Origin: Umezawaea tangerina
GTDB taxonomy: Bacteria > Actinomycetota > Actinomycetes > Mycobacteriales > Pseudonocardiaceae
Assembly (NCBI RefSeq): GCF_003002815.1
Contig: NZ_PVTF01000012.1
Span: 1-64,000, forward strand
Direction of reading: 5' to 3'
DNA length: 64,000 nt
Position numbers and translations under genes: made by a program
Part shown: positions 52,843 to 61,974 of the stretch, piece by piece
How the letters are laid out: each line of letters opens with the position of its first letter
How positions within the stretch are numbered: the stretch's first letter is position 1
The notes under the pieces: generated by a model
Database searches by the model: none
What the model saw: the letters and a program-made list of their open reading frames with translations, nothing else
What the model was told of the DNA's origin: nothing

Positions 52843-53277
52843 GTGCGCTTGACCCAGGACGCGACGACGGTCCCCGTGCGCGGCGAGCACACGCACACCC
52901 CCGGACGGCACGTCCCGGAACCGGCGCCACCGAGGTCGGGGCGGACGCTGGCGGCGGCGGGAGAGCTGCTGCGCGCGCTGGCGGCGCCGGTGCGGATCGC
53001 GATCGTCCTGCAGCTGCAGGAGGCGGAGCGGTGCGTGCACGAGCTGGTCGAGGCGCTGGGGGTGGCGCAGCCGCTGATCAGCCAGCACCTGCGCGTCCTC
53101 AAGGCCGCGGGCGTGGTGCGGGGTGAGCGGCACGGGCGCGAGGTCGTGTACCGCCTGGTGGACGAACACCTCGCGCACATCGTGGTCGACGCGGTCATCC
53201 ACGTCGAAGAGGGTGGTGCCGCGACCCGTCCGGTGGTCGCAGGCGTCGACGAGACCGACCGGACGGAGGATCTGTGA
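52843..53277 (+). CDS. smtB: ArsR-family zinc-sensing repressor (SmtB type)
   Basis: A 144-residue winged-helix metalloregulator. The recognition helix is in QPLISQHLRVLKAAGVV. The last helix carries D-x-H...H-x-x-E (DEHLAHIVVDAVIHVEE), with the exact spacing of the Synechococcus SmtB alpha-5 zinc site. A His-rich N-terminus (GEHTHTPGRH) may add ligands. GGAG precedes the GTG. It overlaps zur by GTGA, forming the smtB-zur operon known from mycobacteria, in which SmtB releases DNA when zinc is plentiful and allows zur expression. Confidence 0.93.
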   Translation: MRLTQDATTVPVRGEHTHTPGRHVPEPAPPRSGRTLAAAGELLRALAAPVRIAIVLQLQEAERCVHELVEALGVAQPLISQHLRVLKAAGVVRGERHGREVVYRLVDEHLAHIVVDAVIHVEEGGAATRPVVAGVDETDRTEDL

Positions 53278-53693
53278 CGACAAGCGAGCGCCCGAACACC
53301 GCTGTTCCAGGGCTGCGCTCGACCAGGCAGCGCACGGCGGTGTCCAAGCTGCTTGACCAGCTCGACGAGTTCCGCTCGGCGCAGGAGCTGCACGAGGAGC
53401 TGCGCAAGCGTGGCGAGGGCATCGGCTTGACGACGGTGTACCGCACCCTGCAGTCGCTCGCGGACGCGGGCGAGGTCGACGTGCTGCGGACGGACTCCGG
53501 CGAGGCGATCTACCGCCGCTGCTCGGCGCACCACCATCACCACCTGGTGTGCCGCACCTGCGGGCGCACCGTGGAGGTGGAGGGGCCCGCCGTGGAGAAG
53601 TGGGCGGACCGGATCGCGGCCGAGAACGGGTTCTCCGAGGTCAGCCACACCGTGGAGATCTTCGGAACCTGCGCGTCCTGCACGAAGGGATGA
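53274..53693 (+). CDS. zur: Fur-family zinc uptake regulator
   Basis: A 139-residue repressor with a DNA-binding helix in GLTTVYRTLQSLADAGEVD, metal ligands in the His cluster AHHHHHLVC, and structural zinc Cys pairs CRTCG and CASC. It is co-translated with smtB, which identifies it as Zur rather than Fur. It would repress zinc importers and some ribosomal-protein paralogues under zinc sufficiency. Confidence 0.94.
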   Translation: MTTSERPNTAVPGLRSTRQRTAVSKLLDQLDEFRSAQELHEELRKRGEGIGLTTVYRTLQSLADAGEVDVLRTDSGEAIYRRCSAHHHHHLVCRTCGRTVEVEGPAVEKWADRIAAENGFSEVSHTVEIFGTCASCTKG

Positions 53694-53697
53694 GGAT

Positions 53698-53720
53698 CGG
53701 GCGCCCGGTGCGGGCGCCCG
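53698..53720. terminator. Hairpin terminator between zur and the TIGR03943 gene
   Basis: Arms CGGGCGCCC (53698-53706) and GGGCGCCCG (53712-53720) around a 5-nt loop, serving the convergent genes. Confidence 0.85.
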
Positions 53721-53724
53721 TCCC

Positions 53725-54468
53725 TCAGCTCTCGTAGGTGTCGGTGGGCGTCGCGATCGGGGCGATGTCGGAGACGGTGAAGGTCGGCACGTACGCCGTG
53801 TCCTTCGTGGCCGAACCGGGGACGACCTTGCCGGTGACCTCGACCCACTGGTCGGTCGGCATGGCCTCGAAGCCGGAGCCGGTCATCCGGACCTTGATCG
53901 GGGACGCGTCGGCCGCGCAGCAGGAGATGGCCAGGCGGGCCACGTAGGTCGCGTCGTTCTTGCGCACCACGAACCCGGTCAGCTTCACCGTGCGGTCGTC
54001 GAGCGAGCCGGAGTCGTCCCACGCGGTGCGGGTGACGAACTCGGTGAGGCTCATCGGAAGCACGTCGCCCGCGGGCAGGGCGGCGAAACCGTTGCCCTTC
54101 TTGGTCTCCTGGGCCGCGTTGCGGTCCGAGCGGTTGACCGTGTCCGCGCCCAGCGCGGGCGGGCTGATCAGGAACACCGCGAGCACCGGCAGCAGCAGCA
54201 TCCACGGGCTGCGGGATGCCTTGTGGCCGTGGGCGTCGTGGCTGTCGGCGGCGTGGCCACCGGCGTGCGCGGTGTCCTCGGTGTCCTTGGCGCCCTTGAG
54301 GTCCCGCGCGATCGCGATGACCGCCAACAGGATCATGACGGCGCCCGCGGCGATCAGCAGCGGCTGCAACCCCGCCTTGACGTAGCGCAGGTACATGTCG
54401 GTGAAGCTCAGCTTGAGCAGTGCGCCGCCGAGCAGGATCAGCAGGATGTTCTGCGTCTCGCGCCTCAC
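53725..54468 (-). CDS. TIGR03943 family membrane protein (DUF1980)
   Basis: A 247-residue protein with two N-terminal membrane helices, a His-rich cytoplasmic or loop segment (HAGGHAADSHDAHGHK), another helix (WMLLLPVLAVFLIS), and an exported OB-like C-terminal domain containing ISCCAADASP. It is the usual partner of UPF0718 permeases (YcgQ-YcgR of Bacillus). The GTG overlaps the permease stop. The His-rich stretch and the place next to smtB-zur suggest zinc or another divalent metal. Confidence 0.9.
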   Translation of the reverse strand: MRRETQNILLILLGGALLKLSFTDMYLRYVKAGLQPLLIAAGAVMILLAVIAIARDLKGAKDTEDTAHAGGHAADSHDAHGHKASRSPWMLLLPVLAVFLISPPALGADTVNRSDRNAAQETKKGNGFAALPAGDVLPMSLTEFVTRTAWDDSGSLDDRTVKLTGFVVRKNDATYVARLAISCCAADASPIKVRMTGSGFEAMPTDQWVEVTGKVVPGSATKDTAYVPTFTVSDIAPIATPTDTYES

Positions 54469-55478
54469 AGGAACACCGCCCCGGCGGCCAGTGCGCTCGC
54501 GATGGCCACGAAGAACGTGGCGGGGGCGAAGCGGGAGGCGAAGCGGCGGCCGAAGGTGCCCGCCTGGAGGGCGAAGAGCTTGACGTCGACGGCGGGGCCG
54601 ACGACCAGGAAGACCAAGCGGGGCAACAAGGGCAGCGCGCTCATGGAGACGGCGACGAAGGCGTCCGCCTCGCTGCAGAGGGCGAGGATCACGGCCAGCA
54701 GGGCCATGACGATGACACCGAACACCACCTGCGTGCCGAGCGCCTCCAGCCACGCGGTCGGCACCAGGACGTTGAACGCGGCGGCGAAGACCCCGCCCAG
54801 CACCAGGAAACCGCCCGCCTCCACGAGGTCGTGGCGGGCGGTCTCGGCGAAGACCAGCCAGCGCGAGGTGCCCTCCTTCTCCTCGAGCTTGCGCAGCGCG
54901 CGTTCGGCGATCCACTCGGCCTTGCCGAAGCGCGTCCACAACCAGCCCATGACCACGGCGGTGAGCAAGGAGCCGACGAAGCGGGCGGGCACCATCATCG
55001 GGGCGTCGCGGAACGCGACGGCCGTGGCGACGAGGACGATCGGGTTCACGGCGGGGGCGGCGAGCAGGAACGACAGCGCCACCGCCGGGGGCACGCCCTG
55101 CTGCATGAGGCGGCGGGCGACCGGCACGGACGCGCACTCGCAGCCGGGCAGCGCGACCCCGGCCAGTCCCGCGACGGGCACGGCGAGCGCGGTCCGGTTC
55201 GGCAGCAGCCTGCGCAGCGCGCCGGCGGGCACGAACGCCGCGATGGCACCGCTGATCAGCACGCCGAACACCAGGAACGGCATGGCCTGCACGCACACCG
55301 CGACGAAGACGGTGGACGCCGTGCGCAGCTGCGGCACGTTGAGCACACCGACCAGCCAGTCCTGCAGGACCAGCGCCAGCACCAGCAGCAGGCAGAGCAC
55401 CTCCAGCGAGGTGACCTTCCCGCGCAGGGGCCCTCGGCCGGACGGCCGCGAGCTCCTGATCTCGGAAGTGATTGTCAC
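54465..55478 (-). CDS. UPF0718 (DUF318) family permease
   Basis: A 337-residue polytopic membrane protein with at least eight hydrophobic segments and the family motifs PGCECASVPVARRLM, AAPAVNPIVLVAT and CSEADAFVA. It forms a pair with the TIGR03943 protein, with overlapping stop and start. GTG at 55478 is the most upstream sensible start and lies inside a 21-bp palindrome, so translation or transcription could be blocked by a bound regulator. The transport substrate is not established; metal is suggested by context. Confidence 0.9.
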   Translation of the reverse strand: MTITSEIRSSRPSGRGPLRGKVTSLEVLCLLLVLALVLQDWLVGVLNVPQLRTASTVFVAVCVQAMPFLVFGVLISGAIAAFVPAGALRRLLPNRTALAVPVAGLAGVALPGCECASVPVARRLMQQGVPPAVALSFLLAAPAVNPIVLVATAVAFRDAPMMVPARFVGSLLTAVVMGWLWTRFGKAEWIAERALRKLEEKEGTSRWLVFAETARHDLVEAGGFLVLGGVFAAAFNVLVPTAWLEALGTQVVFGVIVMALLAVILALCSEADAFVAVSMSALPLLPRLVFLVVGPAVDVKLFALQAGTFGRRFASRFAPATFFVAIASALAAGAVFL

Positions 55479-55483
55479 TTCCG
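55463..55483. promoter_or_regulatory. 21-bp palindrome over the permease start codon
   Basis: CGGAAGTGA-TTG-TCACTTCCG has perfect 9-bp arms. It covers the GTG at 55476-55478. It does not fit the published Zur consensus (TGNNAANNNTTNNCA), so a different regulator, possibly the ArsR-type SmtB, should be considered. Confidence 0.65.
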
Positions 55484-55655
55484 GGATGATGCCAGGCGAT
55501 CCGGCCGCCGCTCCACCCGCCCGAGGTCGGGTTCCCGGCGAAAACCGGAAAGCGGGGCGGTGAACGGCACATTCACCGCGAAAGTCGGACCGCACGACCA
55601 CCCGCCCGTGGCACCGGCGGACCGCGCGCCACCGCCGGGACGTCCGGGCGAACCG

Positions 55656-55707
55656 TTGACAGAGACGTGGGTCACAGGTCACAGTGCACGCGGTTGTAAC
55701 GTTTCAA
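55656..55707 (+). promoter_or_regulatory. Promoter with LacI-type operator upstream of the GH78-like gene
   Basis: TTGACA (55656-55661) is a perfect -35 box, and CACAGT (55680-55685) is an acceptable -10 at 18 bases. TTGTAACGTTTCAA (55694-55707) is a near-palindrome centred on CG, the form bound by LacI/GalR regulators, and lies just downstream of the -10, a typical repressor position. No lacI gene is in the window. Confidence 0.6.
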
Positions 55708-55729
55708 TCCCCTGCAGAGGAGCCCTGAC

Positions 55730-58507
55730 GTGAGCCGAACGCGCGACGGCAACGGTGCCGTCAGACCCCTCCTCCGCGGTCTCGGGGCCTGCCTCGCGGT
55801 CGCCGTCGCGGCCGCGCTGTGCACCTCGCCCGCCTCGGTCGCCGATCCTGCGGACCGGGGGCACGGCGGTGGGGACAACCTCGCTCCCGCGAGCCGCACC
55901 GTCACCCCGGTCGAGGTCACGCGGACCACCGGCACCGTGGCGGAGTCCGGCAACGTCCTGCGCGGCCGCACGACCACCCTGAGCGGCCACGGCTCCTCGG
56001 TGACCCTCGACTTCGGCAAGGAGGTCGGCGGGATCACCGGTGTGCGCTTCCCCGGCTCGGGCACGTCGGGCGAGCGGCTGGGGCTCGCGTTCACCGAGTC
56101 GTCGCTCTACATCGGCACCACCAGCGACGCGAGCAACGGCGGCCCCGGCCCTGACGGCGCGCTGACCGCCGACGTCGTGCCGGGGTCGACCTGGACGGTG
56201 CCGCGAGCCGAGCAGCGCGGCGGTTTCCGCTACCTGACCCTGTTCGTGGACTCCGCGGGCTCGATCGCGATCGACCGGGTGTCCGTCGAGATCACCTTCA
56301 CCCCGACGATGACCGACCTGCGCGCCTACGAGAACCACTTCCACTCCAGCGACCCGCTGCTCAACCGGATCTGGTACGCCGGGGCGTACACGGTGCAGAC
56401 CAACGTCATCGCGCCCGACACCGGCCGCGTCTGGGGCCCGCCCGGCTCGGGCTGGGACAACGGCGGCGTGGTGGGCGTCGGCGACGCGGTCCTGGTCGAC
56501 GGCGCCAAGCGCGACCGCACGGTGTGGCCCGGCGACCTCGGCGTCTCCGTGCCGACGGAGTTCGCCTCCCTCGGCGACCTCACGCCGACGCGCAACGCGC
56601 TGACCACGCTCTACCAGCACCAGACCGCGGCCGGTGAGCTGCCGTTCGCGGGACCGCAGGTCAACTTCTACTCCTCGGACACCTACCACCTGTGGACGCT
56701 GGTCGGCACCGCGAACTACGTCCAGTACACCCACGACCTGGCGTGGCTGCGCGACACGTGGGCCGGCTACCGCAGGGCGCTCGACTTCGCGCTGGCGAAG
56801 GTGGGACCGAACGGCCTGTTCCGGGTGACCGGTGCCAACGACTGGGCGCGGGGCGGGCAGGGCGGCGAGAACATCGCGGCGAACGCCCTTGCCTACCAAG
56901 CACTCCTGACCGGTGCCGAGCTCGCGGACCTGGTCGGCGACCCGTCGGCGGCGGCGTGGCGGGCCACCGCGGCGGGCGTGAAGACCGCGGTGAACGCGAC
57001 CCTGTGGGACGAGCAGGCGGGCCTGTTCCGCGACAACCCGACCAGCGCGCTGCACCCGCAGGACGGCAACTCGCTGGCGGTCTGGTTCGGCCTCACCGAC
57101 TCGGCGGCCCGCTCGCACCGGATCAGCGCCTCGCTCACGCTGAACTGGAACGCCTACGGGGCCACGACTCCCGAGAAGGGCTCCGAGATCGGCACCTTCC
57201 CCGGCTCGATGGAGGTGCAGGCGCACCTGGAGGCTGGTGACACCACCCGCGCGCTGGAGCTGGTCCGCCGCGAGTGGGGCTACATGCTGGACTCGCCGAT
57301 CGGCACCGGCAGCACGTTCTGGGAGGGCTACCTCGCCGACGGCCGGCCGGGGTACGGCGGCGCGTACATGAGCCTGGCGCACGGCTGGGCGACCGGCCCG
57401 ACGTCCGCACTCACGTTCTCCGTGCTCGGCATCCGGCCGCGGTCGGTCGGCGGCGGGTACGTCATCAGGCCGCAGCCCGGTGACCTGACCAGCGCCGAGG
57501 GCTCGTTGAAGACCCCGCTCGGCGACATCGCGCTCTCCTGGTCGCACAACGCGCGCAGCGGCTCGTTCACCGGACGGCTCACCGCCCCCACCGCCGCCGT
57601 GGACCGGGTGGAGATCCCCACCTTCGGGGCGAGGACCGCGGTCCGGGTCAACGGGAGGCCGGTCTGGAACGGCACGCGCGGCCTGGCCTACGGCGCGCAC
57701 CTGGAGGACGGCTACGTGGTGCTGAAGGGCCTGCCCGCGTGCGCCGTGCTGGACAGCCGGACGGTCGGCACCACCGAGTCGGGTCTGGCCGTGGCGGTCA
57801 CCTCGGCGGACAGCGCCCCGGTCCGGGTCGGCGAGGACCACACCATCGCGGTCACCGTCACCGCCCAGGGCGGCAAGGCGCTCAGCGGCAAGGTCGAGGC
57901 GGTCGTACCCGCCGGGTGGACGACGACGCCGGCGACGTTCGGCCTCGACCCGGCCAAGGGGTCCACCAGCGCCGTGGTGAACGTCCGCGTGCGCGCCCCG
58001 GCGGGCGGGACCGGTGGTCAGCCGCAGATCCGGATCAAGGCGACCAGCGGTCGGCTGACCGCCGAGACCACCACGCGGCCGACGGTCTTCGGCGAGTGGC
58101 CCGCGGGTGTCACGGCCCTGGCGTCCAGCGAGGCCGCGCCCAACGTGTTCGAAGGGCAGCCCCGCACCTACTACGCGGGCAACGCCGTCGACCGCGACCC
58201 CGCCACGTTCTGGAACGACGCGTCGCCGGGGCAGTTCCCGGACACCCTGACGCTCACGACCCCCGCGCCGGTCACGCTGGCGGGCACCGGCTTCCAGTCC
58301 ATAGTGGACGGTGTCGTCACCGACTTCGCGATCCAGACCCTGGAGGGCACGACCTGGACGACGCGGGCCACCGTCACCGGGAACACCGCGCTGACCCGGT
58401 GGGTGCCGTTCGACCAGCCCGTCACCACGACGGGGGTCCGGCTCGTCGCGACCGGGTCGCAACCGCAGAACGGCAACTACACGAGGGTCGCCGAGCTGAC
58501 GCCCTGA
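55730..58507 (+). CDS. Secreted GH78-like glycoside hydrolase (alpha-L-rhamnosidase type) with C-terminal NEW3 and discoidin-like domains
   Basis: A 925-residue exported enzyme. It has a signal peptide (GLGACLAVAVAAALCTSPAS), an N-terminal beta-sandwich, an (alpha/alpha)6 barrel (from about 205; WGPPGSGWDNGGVVG, GANDWARGGQGGENIAANAL, STFWEGYL), a C-terminal beta-sandwich, an NPCBM-associated NEW3-type domain (about 680-780) and a final F5/8-type C domain (about 795-925). GH78 enzymes use acidic residues in the barrel; candidates are Asp in GWDNGG, Asp in NDWAR and Glu in WEGYL. GAGGAG lies eight bases before the GTG. It is likely induced by a plant or microbial glycan sugar. Confidence 0.88.
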   Translation: MSRTRDGNGAVRPLLRGLGACLAVAVAAALCTSPASVADPADRGHGGGDNLAPASRTVTPVEVTRTTGTVAESGNVLRGRTTTLSGHGSSVTLDFGKEVGGITGVRFPGSGTSGERLGLAFTESSLYIGTTSDASNGGPGPDGALTADVVPGSTWTVPRAEQRGGFRYLTLFVDSAGSIAIDRVSVEITFTPTMTDLRAYENHFHSSDPLLNRIWYAGAYTVQTNVIAPDTGRVWGPPGSGWDNGGVVGVGDAVLVDGAKRDRTVWPGDLGVSVPTEFASLGDLTPTRNALTTLYQHQTAAGELPFAGPQVNFYSSDTYHLWTLVGTANYVQYTHDLAWLRDTWAGYRRALDFALAKVGPNGLFRVTGANDWARGGQGGENIAANALAYQALLTGAELADLVGDPSAAAWRATAAGVKTAVNATLWDEQAGLFRDNPTSALHPQDGNSLAVWFGLTDSAARSHRISASLTLNWNAYGATTPEKGSEIGTFPGSMEVQAHLEAGDTTRALELVRREWGYMLDSPIGTGSTFWEGYLADGRPGYGGAYMSLAHGWATGPTSALTFSVLGIRPRSVGGGYVIRPQPGDLTSAEGSLKTPLGDIALSWSHNARSGSFTGRLTAPTAAVDRVEIPTFGARTAVRVNGRPVWNGTRGLAYGAHLEDGYVVLKGLPACAVLDSRTVGTTESGLAVAVTSADSAPVRVGEDHTIAVTVTAQGGKALSGKVEAVVPAGWTTTPATFGLDPAKGSTSAVVNVRVRAPAGGTGGQPQIRIKATSGRLTAETTTRPTVFGEWPAGVTALASSEAAPNVFEGQPRTYYAGNAVDRDPATFWNDASPGQFPDTLTLTTPAPVTLAGTGFQSIVDGVVTDFAIQTLEGTTWTTRATVTGNTALTRWVPFDQPVTTTGVRLVATGSQPQNGNYTRVAELTP

Positions 58508-58513
58508 CCGGAG

Positions 58514-58543
58514 GGGGGAGGCGCGTGCGGACGCGCCTCCCCC
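58514..58543. terminator. Bidirectional hairpin terminator
   Basis: Perfect 13-bp arms GGGGGAGGCGCGT (58514-58526) and its complement (58531-58543) with a 4-nt loop, between convergent genes. Confidence 0.9.
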
Positions 58544-58548
58544 GGTCG

Positions 58549-59007
58549 TCAGGGGGTGGTGGGGTCGGTCGCCGCGAGCAGCCTGCGGAACGTGCGCTCC
58601 ATGCCCGCGCGGACCTCCTCGGGGGTCGGCGGCTCGAAGTCGTCCGCGATCTCCTCCTCGACGAGGTCGGTCTCACCGAGGTCGAGGTCCACGTGGGTGC
58701 CGTTGACCTTCGGCTCCACGAGCGGACCGTCGAGCTCCTCGATCTCCTCCTCGGCCTCGCGCAGCTCGTCGATGGTGGCCAGCACCTCGTCCGCGCTGAG
58801 CACCGGCATCATCGGCTCGACGACGGCGAGCATGCCGTCCTCGGCCAGTGCGACCGCCTCGGCCAAGGCGACCGCGTGGGCGCGCTCGTAGGGGCCGCAG
58901 ACGAAGGAGTCCCACTCCTCGCCGCCCGACGGCTCGAACGTCACCACCCAGGGGAACTCCAGCACAGCGGAGTCCTCGTCCGGCTCGTAGATGATCACGC
59001 CACCCAT
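58549..59007 (-). CDS. Conserved hypothetical acidic protein
   Basis: A 152-residue acidic protein ([18 protein letters not shown]; later DELREAEEEIEELDGP) without membrane segments. It may be a regulator or binding protein. Its ATG overlaps the preceding gene's stop (ATGA) and AAAGGA lies upstream. It belongs to the tightly packed uppS-led group. Function not recognised. Confidence 0.8.
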   Translation of the reverse strand: MGGVIIYEPDEDSAVLEFPWVVTFEPSGGEEWDSFVCGPYERAHAVALAEAVALAEDGMLAVVEPMMPVLSADEVLATIDELREAEEEIEELDGPLVEPKVNGTHVDLDLGETDLVEEEIADDFEPPTPEEVRAGMERTFRRLLAATDPTTP

Positions 59008-59453
59008 CAGGGGGTCCTTTCCTGGTTGCCCGACTCCTTGTCGGCGAGCAGCTCGCCGCGCAGTTGGGAGGCGGTGGAGACCACGAGCATCAGCAGGGTG
59101 CTGAGTGGTTCGGGCTTCATGCCCTCGGCCGGGAACGCGTACCGCAGGGTCACGTCCATGCCGCGTTCGGTGTGCACGACGCCGAGCGTGCCGAACAGGC
59201 CCTGCCCGGCCCGCTCCGCCGCGGACACCGCGAGGTCGCGGTCCTCCGGGAGGTCCCAGGCCACGACGCAGGTCAGGCTCAGGACGGTCAGGCCCTCGGC
59301 CAGCTGCATCGCCTGGATCGCGCACGGCACCTCGCCGTGCAGGAAGCTCAGCGCGCCGTCGTCGTCCACGTGCACGTCGTGGAACAGCTCGAGGGCCTCG
59401 CGGGCGGAGGTCAGCAGTGCCGCGGTGATGGCGGCCGCGTCGGCGTCGGTCAC
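59007..59453 (-). CDS. YbjN-like conserved protein
   Basis: A 148-residue protein. [38 protein letters not shown] and [12 protein letters not shown] fit the YbjN/type-III-chaperone-like fold found next to uppS in several actinobacteria (position like Rv2360c). It overlaps uppS by GTGA and the next gene by one base. Role unknown; a chaperone-like or regulatory role is suggested only by fold. Confidence 0.75.
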   Translation of the reverse strand: MTDADAAAITAALLTSAREALELFHDVHVDDDGALSFLHGEVPCAIQAMQLAEGLTVLSLTCVVAWDLPEDRDLAVSAAERAGQGLFGTLGVVHTERGMDVTLRYAFPAEGMKPEPLSTLLMLVVSTASQLRGELLADKESGNQERTP

Positions 59454-60283
59454 GGGGTCTCCTCGTCGGGCTTGTCGACCATGGGGGTGTCCTCGGCGCC
59501 GCCGAACCGGCGGTCGCGGCGCGCGTAGACCTCGCACGCCGCCCACAGGTCCCGGCGGTCGAAGTCGGGCCACAGGATGTCCTGGAACACCAGTTCGGCG
59601 TACGCCGACTGCCAGAGCATGAAGTTGGACGTGCGCTGCTCGCCCGACGGCCGGATGAACAGGTCCACGTCGGGCATGTCGGGCTGGTACATGTACCTGG
59701 CGAGCGTGCGCTCGTCGACCTTGTCCGGGTTGATCTTCCCGGCGGCCGCGAGGCGGGCGATCTCGCGGGCGGCGTCGCCGATCTCGGCCCGGCCGCCGTA
59801 GTTGATGCACATCGCCAGGTTCAGCTCCCGGTTGCCCTTGGTGCGCTCCTGCGCGTCCTCCAGCTCGGAGATGACGCTGCGCCACAGCTTCGGCTTGCGG
59901 CCCGCCCACCGCACCCGCACGCCGAGCTCGTCCAGCTCGTCGGTGCGGTTGTGGATCACCTCGCGGGTGAAGCCCATGAGGAAGCGGACCTCCTCGGGGC
60001 TGCGGCGCCAGTTCTCCGTGGAGAACGCGTACAGCGACACCCACTTCACGCCCAGCTCGATCGCGCCGCGGGCGACCTCGACCACGACGCCCTCGCCGCG
60101 CTTGTGGCCCTCCACCCTGGACAGGCCGCGCTGGTTGGCCCAGCGGCCGTTGCCGTCCATCACGATCGCCACGTGCCGCGGCACGAACTCGGCCGGGATG
60201 GCGGGCGGCTTGGCGCCGGAGGGGTGCGGGTCCGGAGGTCGTGGGACGCGCGTCTCGGGTTCGGCCCGCCTTCGGCGCAGCAT
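59450..60283 (-). CDS. uppS: Isoprenyl (cis-polyprenyl) diphosphate synthase
   Basis: A 277-residue cis-prenyltransferase that makes the C50/C55 lipid carrier for peptidoglycan and wall polymers. Motifs are [17 protein letters not shown] (catalytic Asp), [27 protein letters not shown] and [20 protein letters not shown] (RxxxRxSxF-type substrate site, Glu in WP/AYAE). The ATG at 60283 gives an N-terminal Arg-rich stretch typical of actinobacterial orthologues. Confidence 0.95.
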   Translation of the reverse strand: MLRRRRAEPETRVPRPPDPHPSGAKPPAIPAEFVPRHVAIVMDGNGRWANQRGLSRVEGHKRGEGVVVEVARGAIELGVKWVSLYAFSTENWRRSPEEVRFLMGFTREVIHNRTDELDELGVRVRWAGRKPKLWRSVISELEDAQERTKGNRELNLAMCINYGGRAEIGDAAREIARLAAAGKINPDKVDERTLARYMYQPDMPDVDLFIRPSGEQRTSNFMLWQSAYAELVFQDILWPDFDRRDLWAACEVYARRDRRFGGAEDTPMVDKPDEETP

Positions 60284-60324
60284 GGTGTGGTGGTTCCTCT
60301 CGAAGACTGTGCGGCGGCCGAACT

Positions 60325-61077
60325 TTAGCCGTCGACCGGTCGCGCCGTGCGCTCGACCAGTGGTAGCGACCGCAGCTGCCGCTCCATGTGCCATTGCAGG
60401 TGAGCTGCGACGAGTCCGCTGGCGTCGCGGCGCGCGCCGGTCGGCAGCGCGTCCACCACGTCCCACTCGCCGTGCAGCAGCGCGACCAGCAGCCGCAGCG
60501 TCTCCGCCGACGGTGTCGCCGAGCCCGCGGGGCGGCAGTTCGCGCACACGACACCGCCCGCCTGGACGTTGAACGCCCGGTGCGGACCGGGTTCGCCGCA
60601 GCGCGCGCACTCCTCCACGGCGGGCGCCCAGCCCGCGATCGACATGGCGCGCATCAGGAACGCGTCCAGCACCAGCGACCCGTCCCGCTCCCCCGCCGCC
60701 AGCGCCCGCAGCGCACCGGTGACCAGCAGGTACAGCCGCAGCGCGGGTTCGCCCTCCTCGGCGGTGAGCCGGTCGGCCGTCTCCAGCACCGCGCACGCCG
60801 CCGTGTAGCGGGAGTAGTCGCCGACCAGGCTGACGTGGAACGCGTCCAGCGTCTCCACCTGGGTGACGACGTCCAGCGAGCGGCCGGGGTAGAACTGCAC
60901 GTCCACGTGCCCGAACGGCTCCAGCCTGGCCCCGAACCGCGACGACGTGCGGCGCACGCCCTTGGCCACCGCCCGCACCTTGCCGTGCTTCTGGGTCAGC
61001 AGCGTGATGATCCGGTCCGCCTCGCCGAGCTTCTGCACGCGCAGGACGATCCCCGTGTCGCGGTACAGGTTCGCCAT
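60325..61077 (-). CDS. recO: DNA repair protein RecO
   Basis: A 250-residue recombination mediator of the RecFOR pathway. It has an N-terminal OB-fold ([37 protein letters not shown]) and a C-terminal helical part with a zinc ribbon (CARCGEP ... VCANCRP). Its ATG follows the era TAG directly with no gap, so the two are coupled. Confidence 0.96.
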   Translation of the reverse strand: MANLYRDTGIVLRVQKLGEADRIITLLTQKHGKVRAVAKGVRRTSSRFGARLEPFGHVDVQFYPGRSLDVVTQVETLDAFHVSLVGDYSRYTAACAVLETADRLTAEEGEPALRLYLLVTGALRALAAGERDGSLVLDAFLMRAMSIAGWAPAVEECARCGEPGPHRAFNVQAGGVVCANCRPAGSATPSAETLRLLVALLHGEWDVVDALPTGARRDASGLVAAHLQWHMERQLRSLPLVERTARPVDG

Positions 61078-61974
61078 CTAGAACCCCAGACGGCGCAGCT
61101 GCTTGGGGTCGCGCTGCCAGTCCTTGGCGATCTTGATGTGCAGGTCCAGGAACACCTTGCTGCCCAGCAGCGCCTCGATCTGCTTGCGCGAGGTGATGCC
61201 CACCTGCTTCAGCCGCTCGCCGCGGTGGCCGAGGATGATCGCCTTCTGGCTGGTGCGCTCCACGTACAGGTTCGCGTGCACGTCGATCAGGTCGTCGCGA
61301 CCCTCGCGCGGCGCCATCTCCTCGACCAGCACGGCGATCGAGTGCGGCAGCTCGTCGTGCACGCCCTCCAGCGCGGCCTCGCGGATCAGCTCGGCGATCA
61401 GCGTCATCTCCGGCTCGTCGGTCAGGTCGCCGTCCGGGTAGAGCGGCGAGCCCTCCGGGAGCCGGTCGAGCAGCAGCTTCTCCAGCGTGTCGACCTGGTA
61501 GCCGTCCACCGCGGAGACCGGGATGATCTCGGCGAACTCCATGATGTTCTGCAGGGCCATCAGCTGCTCGGCCACCTGCTGCTGCGGCACGAGGTCCGTC
61601 TTCGTGATGATGCCGATCACCGGGGTCTTCTTGGCGATCTTCTGCAGCTCGGCGGCGATGAACTTGTCACCGGGACCCACCTTCTGGTCCGCGGGCACGC
61701 AGAAGCCCACCACGTCGACCTCCGACCAGGTCTCGCGGACCAGGTCGTTGAGCCGCTGGCCCAGCAGCGTGCGCGGCCGGTGCAGACCGGGCGTGTCGAT
61801 GAGGATCAGCTGGCCGTCCTCGCGGTGCACGATGCCCCGGATGGTGTGGCGGGTGGTCTGCGGCTTGCTTGACGTGATCGCGACCTTGGTCCCGACCAGC
61901 GCGTTGGTCAGCGTCGACTTGCCTGCGTTGGGACGGCCGACGAAGCACGCGAACCCTGAGCGGTAACCATCCAT
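61078..61974 (-). CDS. era: GTPase Era
   Basis: A 298-residue GTPase needed for 16S rRNA and 30S assembly. G1 [10 protein letters not shown]3 [10 protein letters not shown]4 TKTD, G5 near VSAVDG, then a C-terminal KH domain ([20 protein letters not shown]). ATG at 61974 corresponds to the usual Era N-terminus; AGGGA is about ten bases upstream. The frame has no stop before this ATG: the upstream ORF 61975-63039 continues directly into Era, so a 653-residue fusion is also possible. Confidence 0.93.
   Translation of the reverse strand: MDGYRSGFACFVGRPNAGKSTLTNALVGTKVAITSSKPQTTRHTIRGIVHREDGQLILIDTPGLHRPRTLLGQRLNDLVRETWSEVDVVGFCVPADQKVGPGDKFIAAELQKIAKKTPVIGIITKTDLVPQQQVAEQLMALQNIMEFAEIIPVSAVDGYQVDTLEKLLLDRLPEGSPLYPDGDLTDEPEMTLIAELIREAALEGVHDELPHSIAVLVEEMAPREGRDDLIDVHANLYVERTSQKAIILGHRGERLKQVGITSRKQIEALLGSKVFLDLHIKIAKDWQRDPKQLRRLGF

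Noticed and set aside
55463-55483. Palindrome considered as a Zur box
   Set aside because: The spacing and bases do not match TGNNAANNNTTNNCA; kept only as an operator for an unknown regulator.
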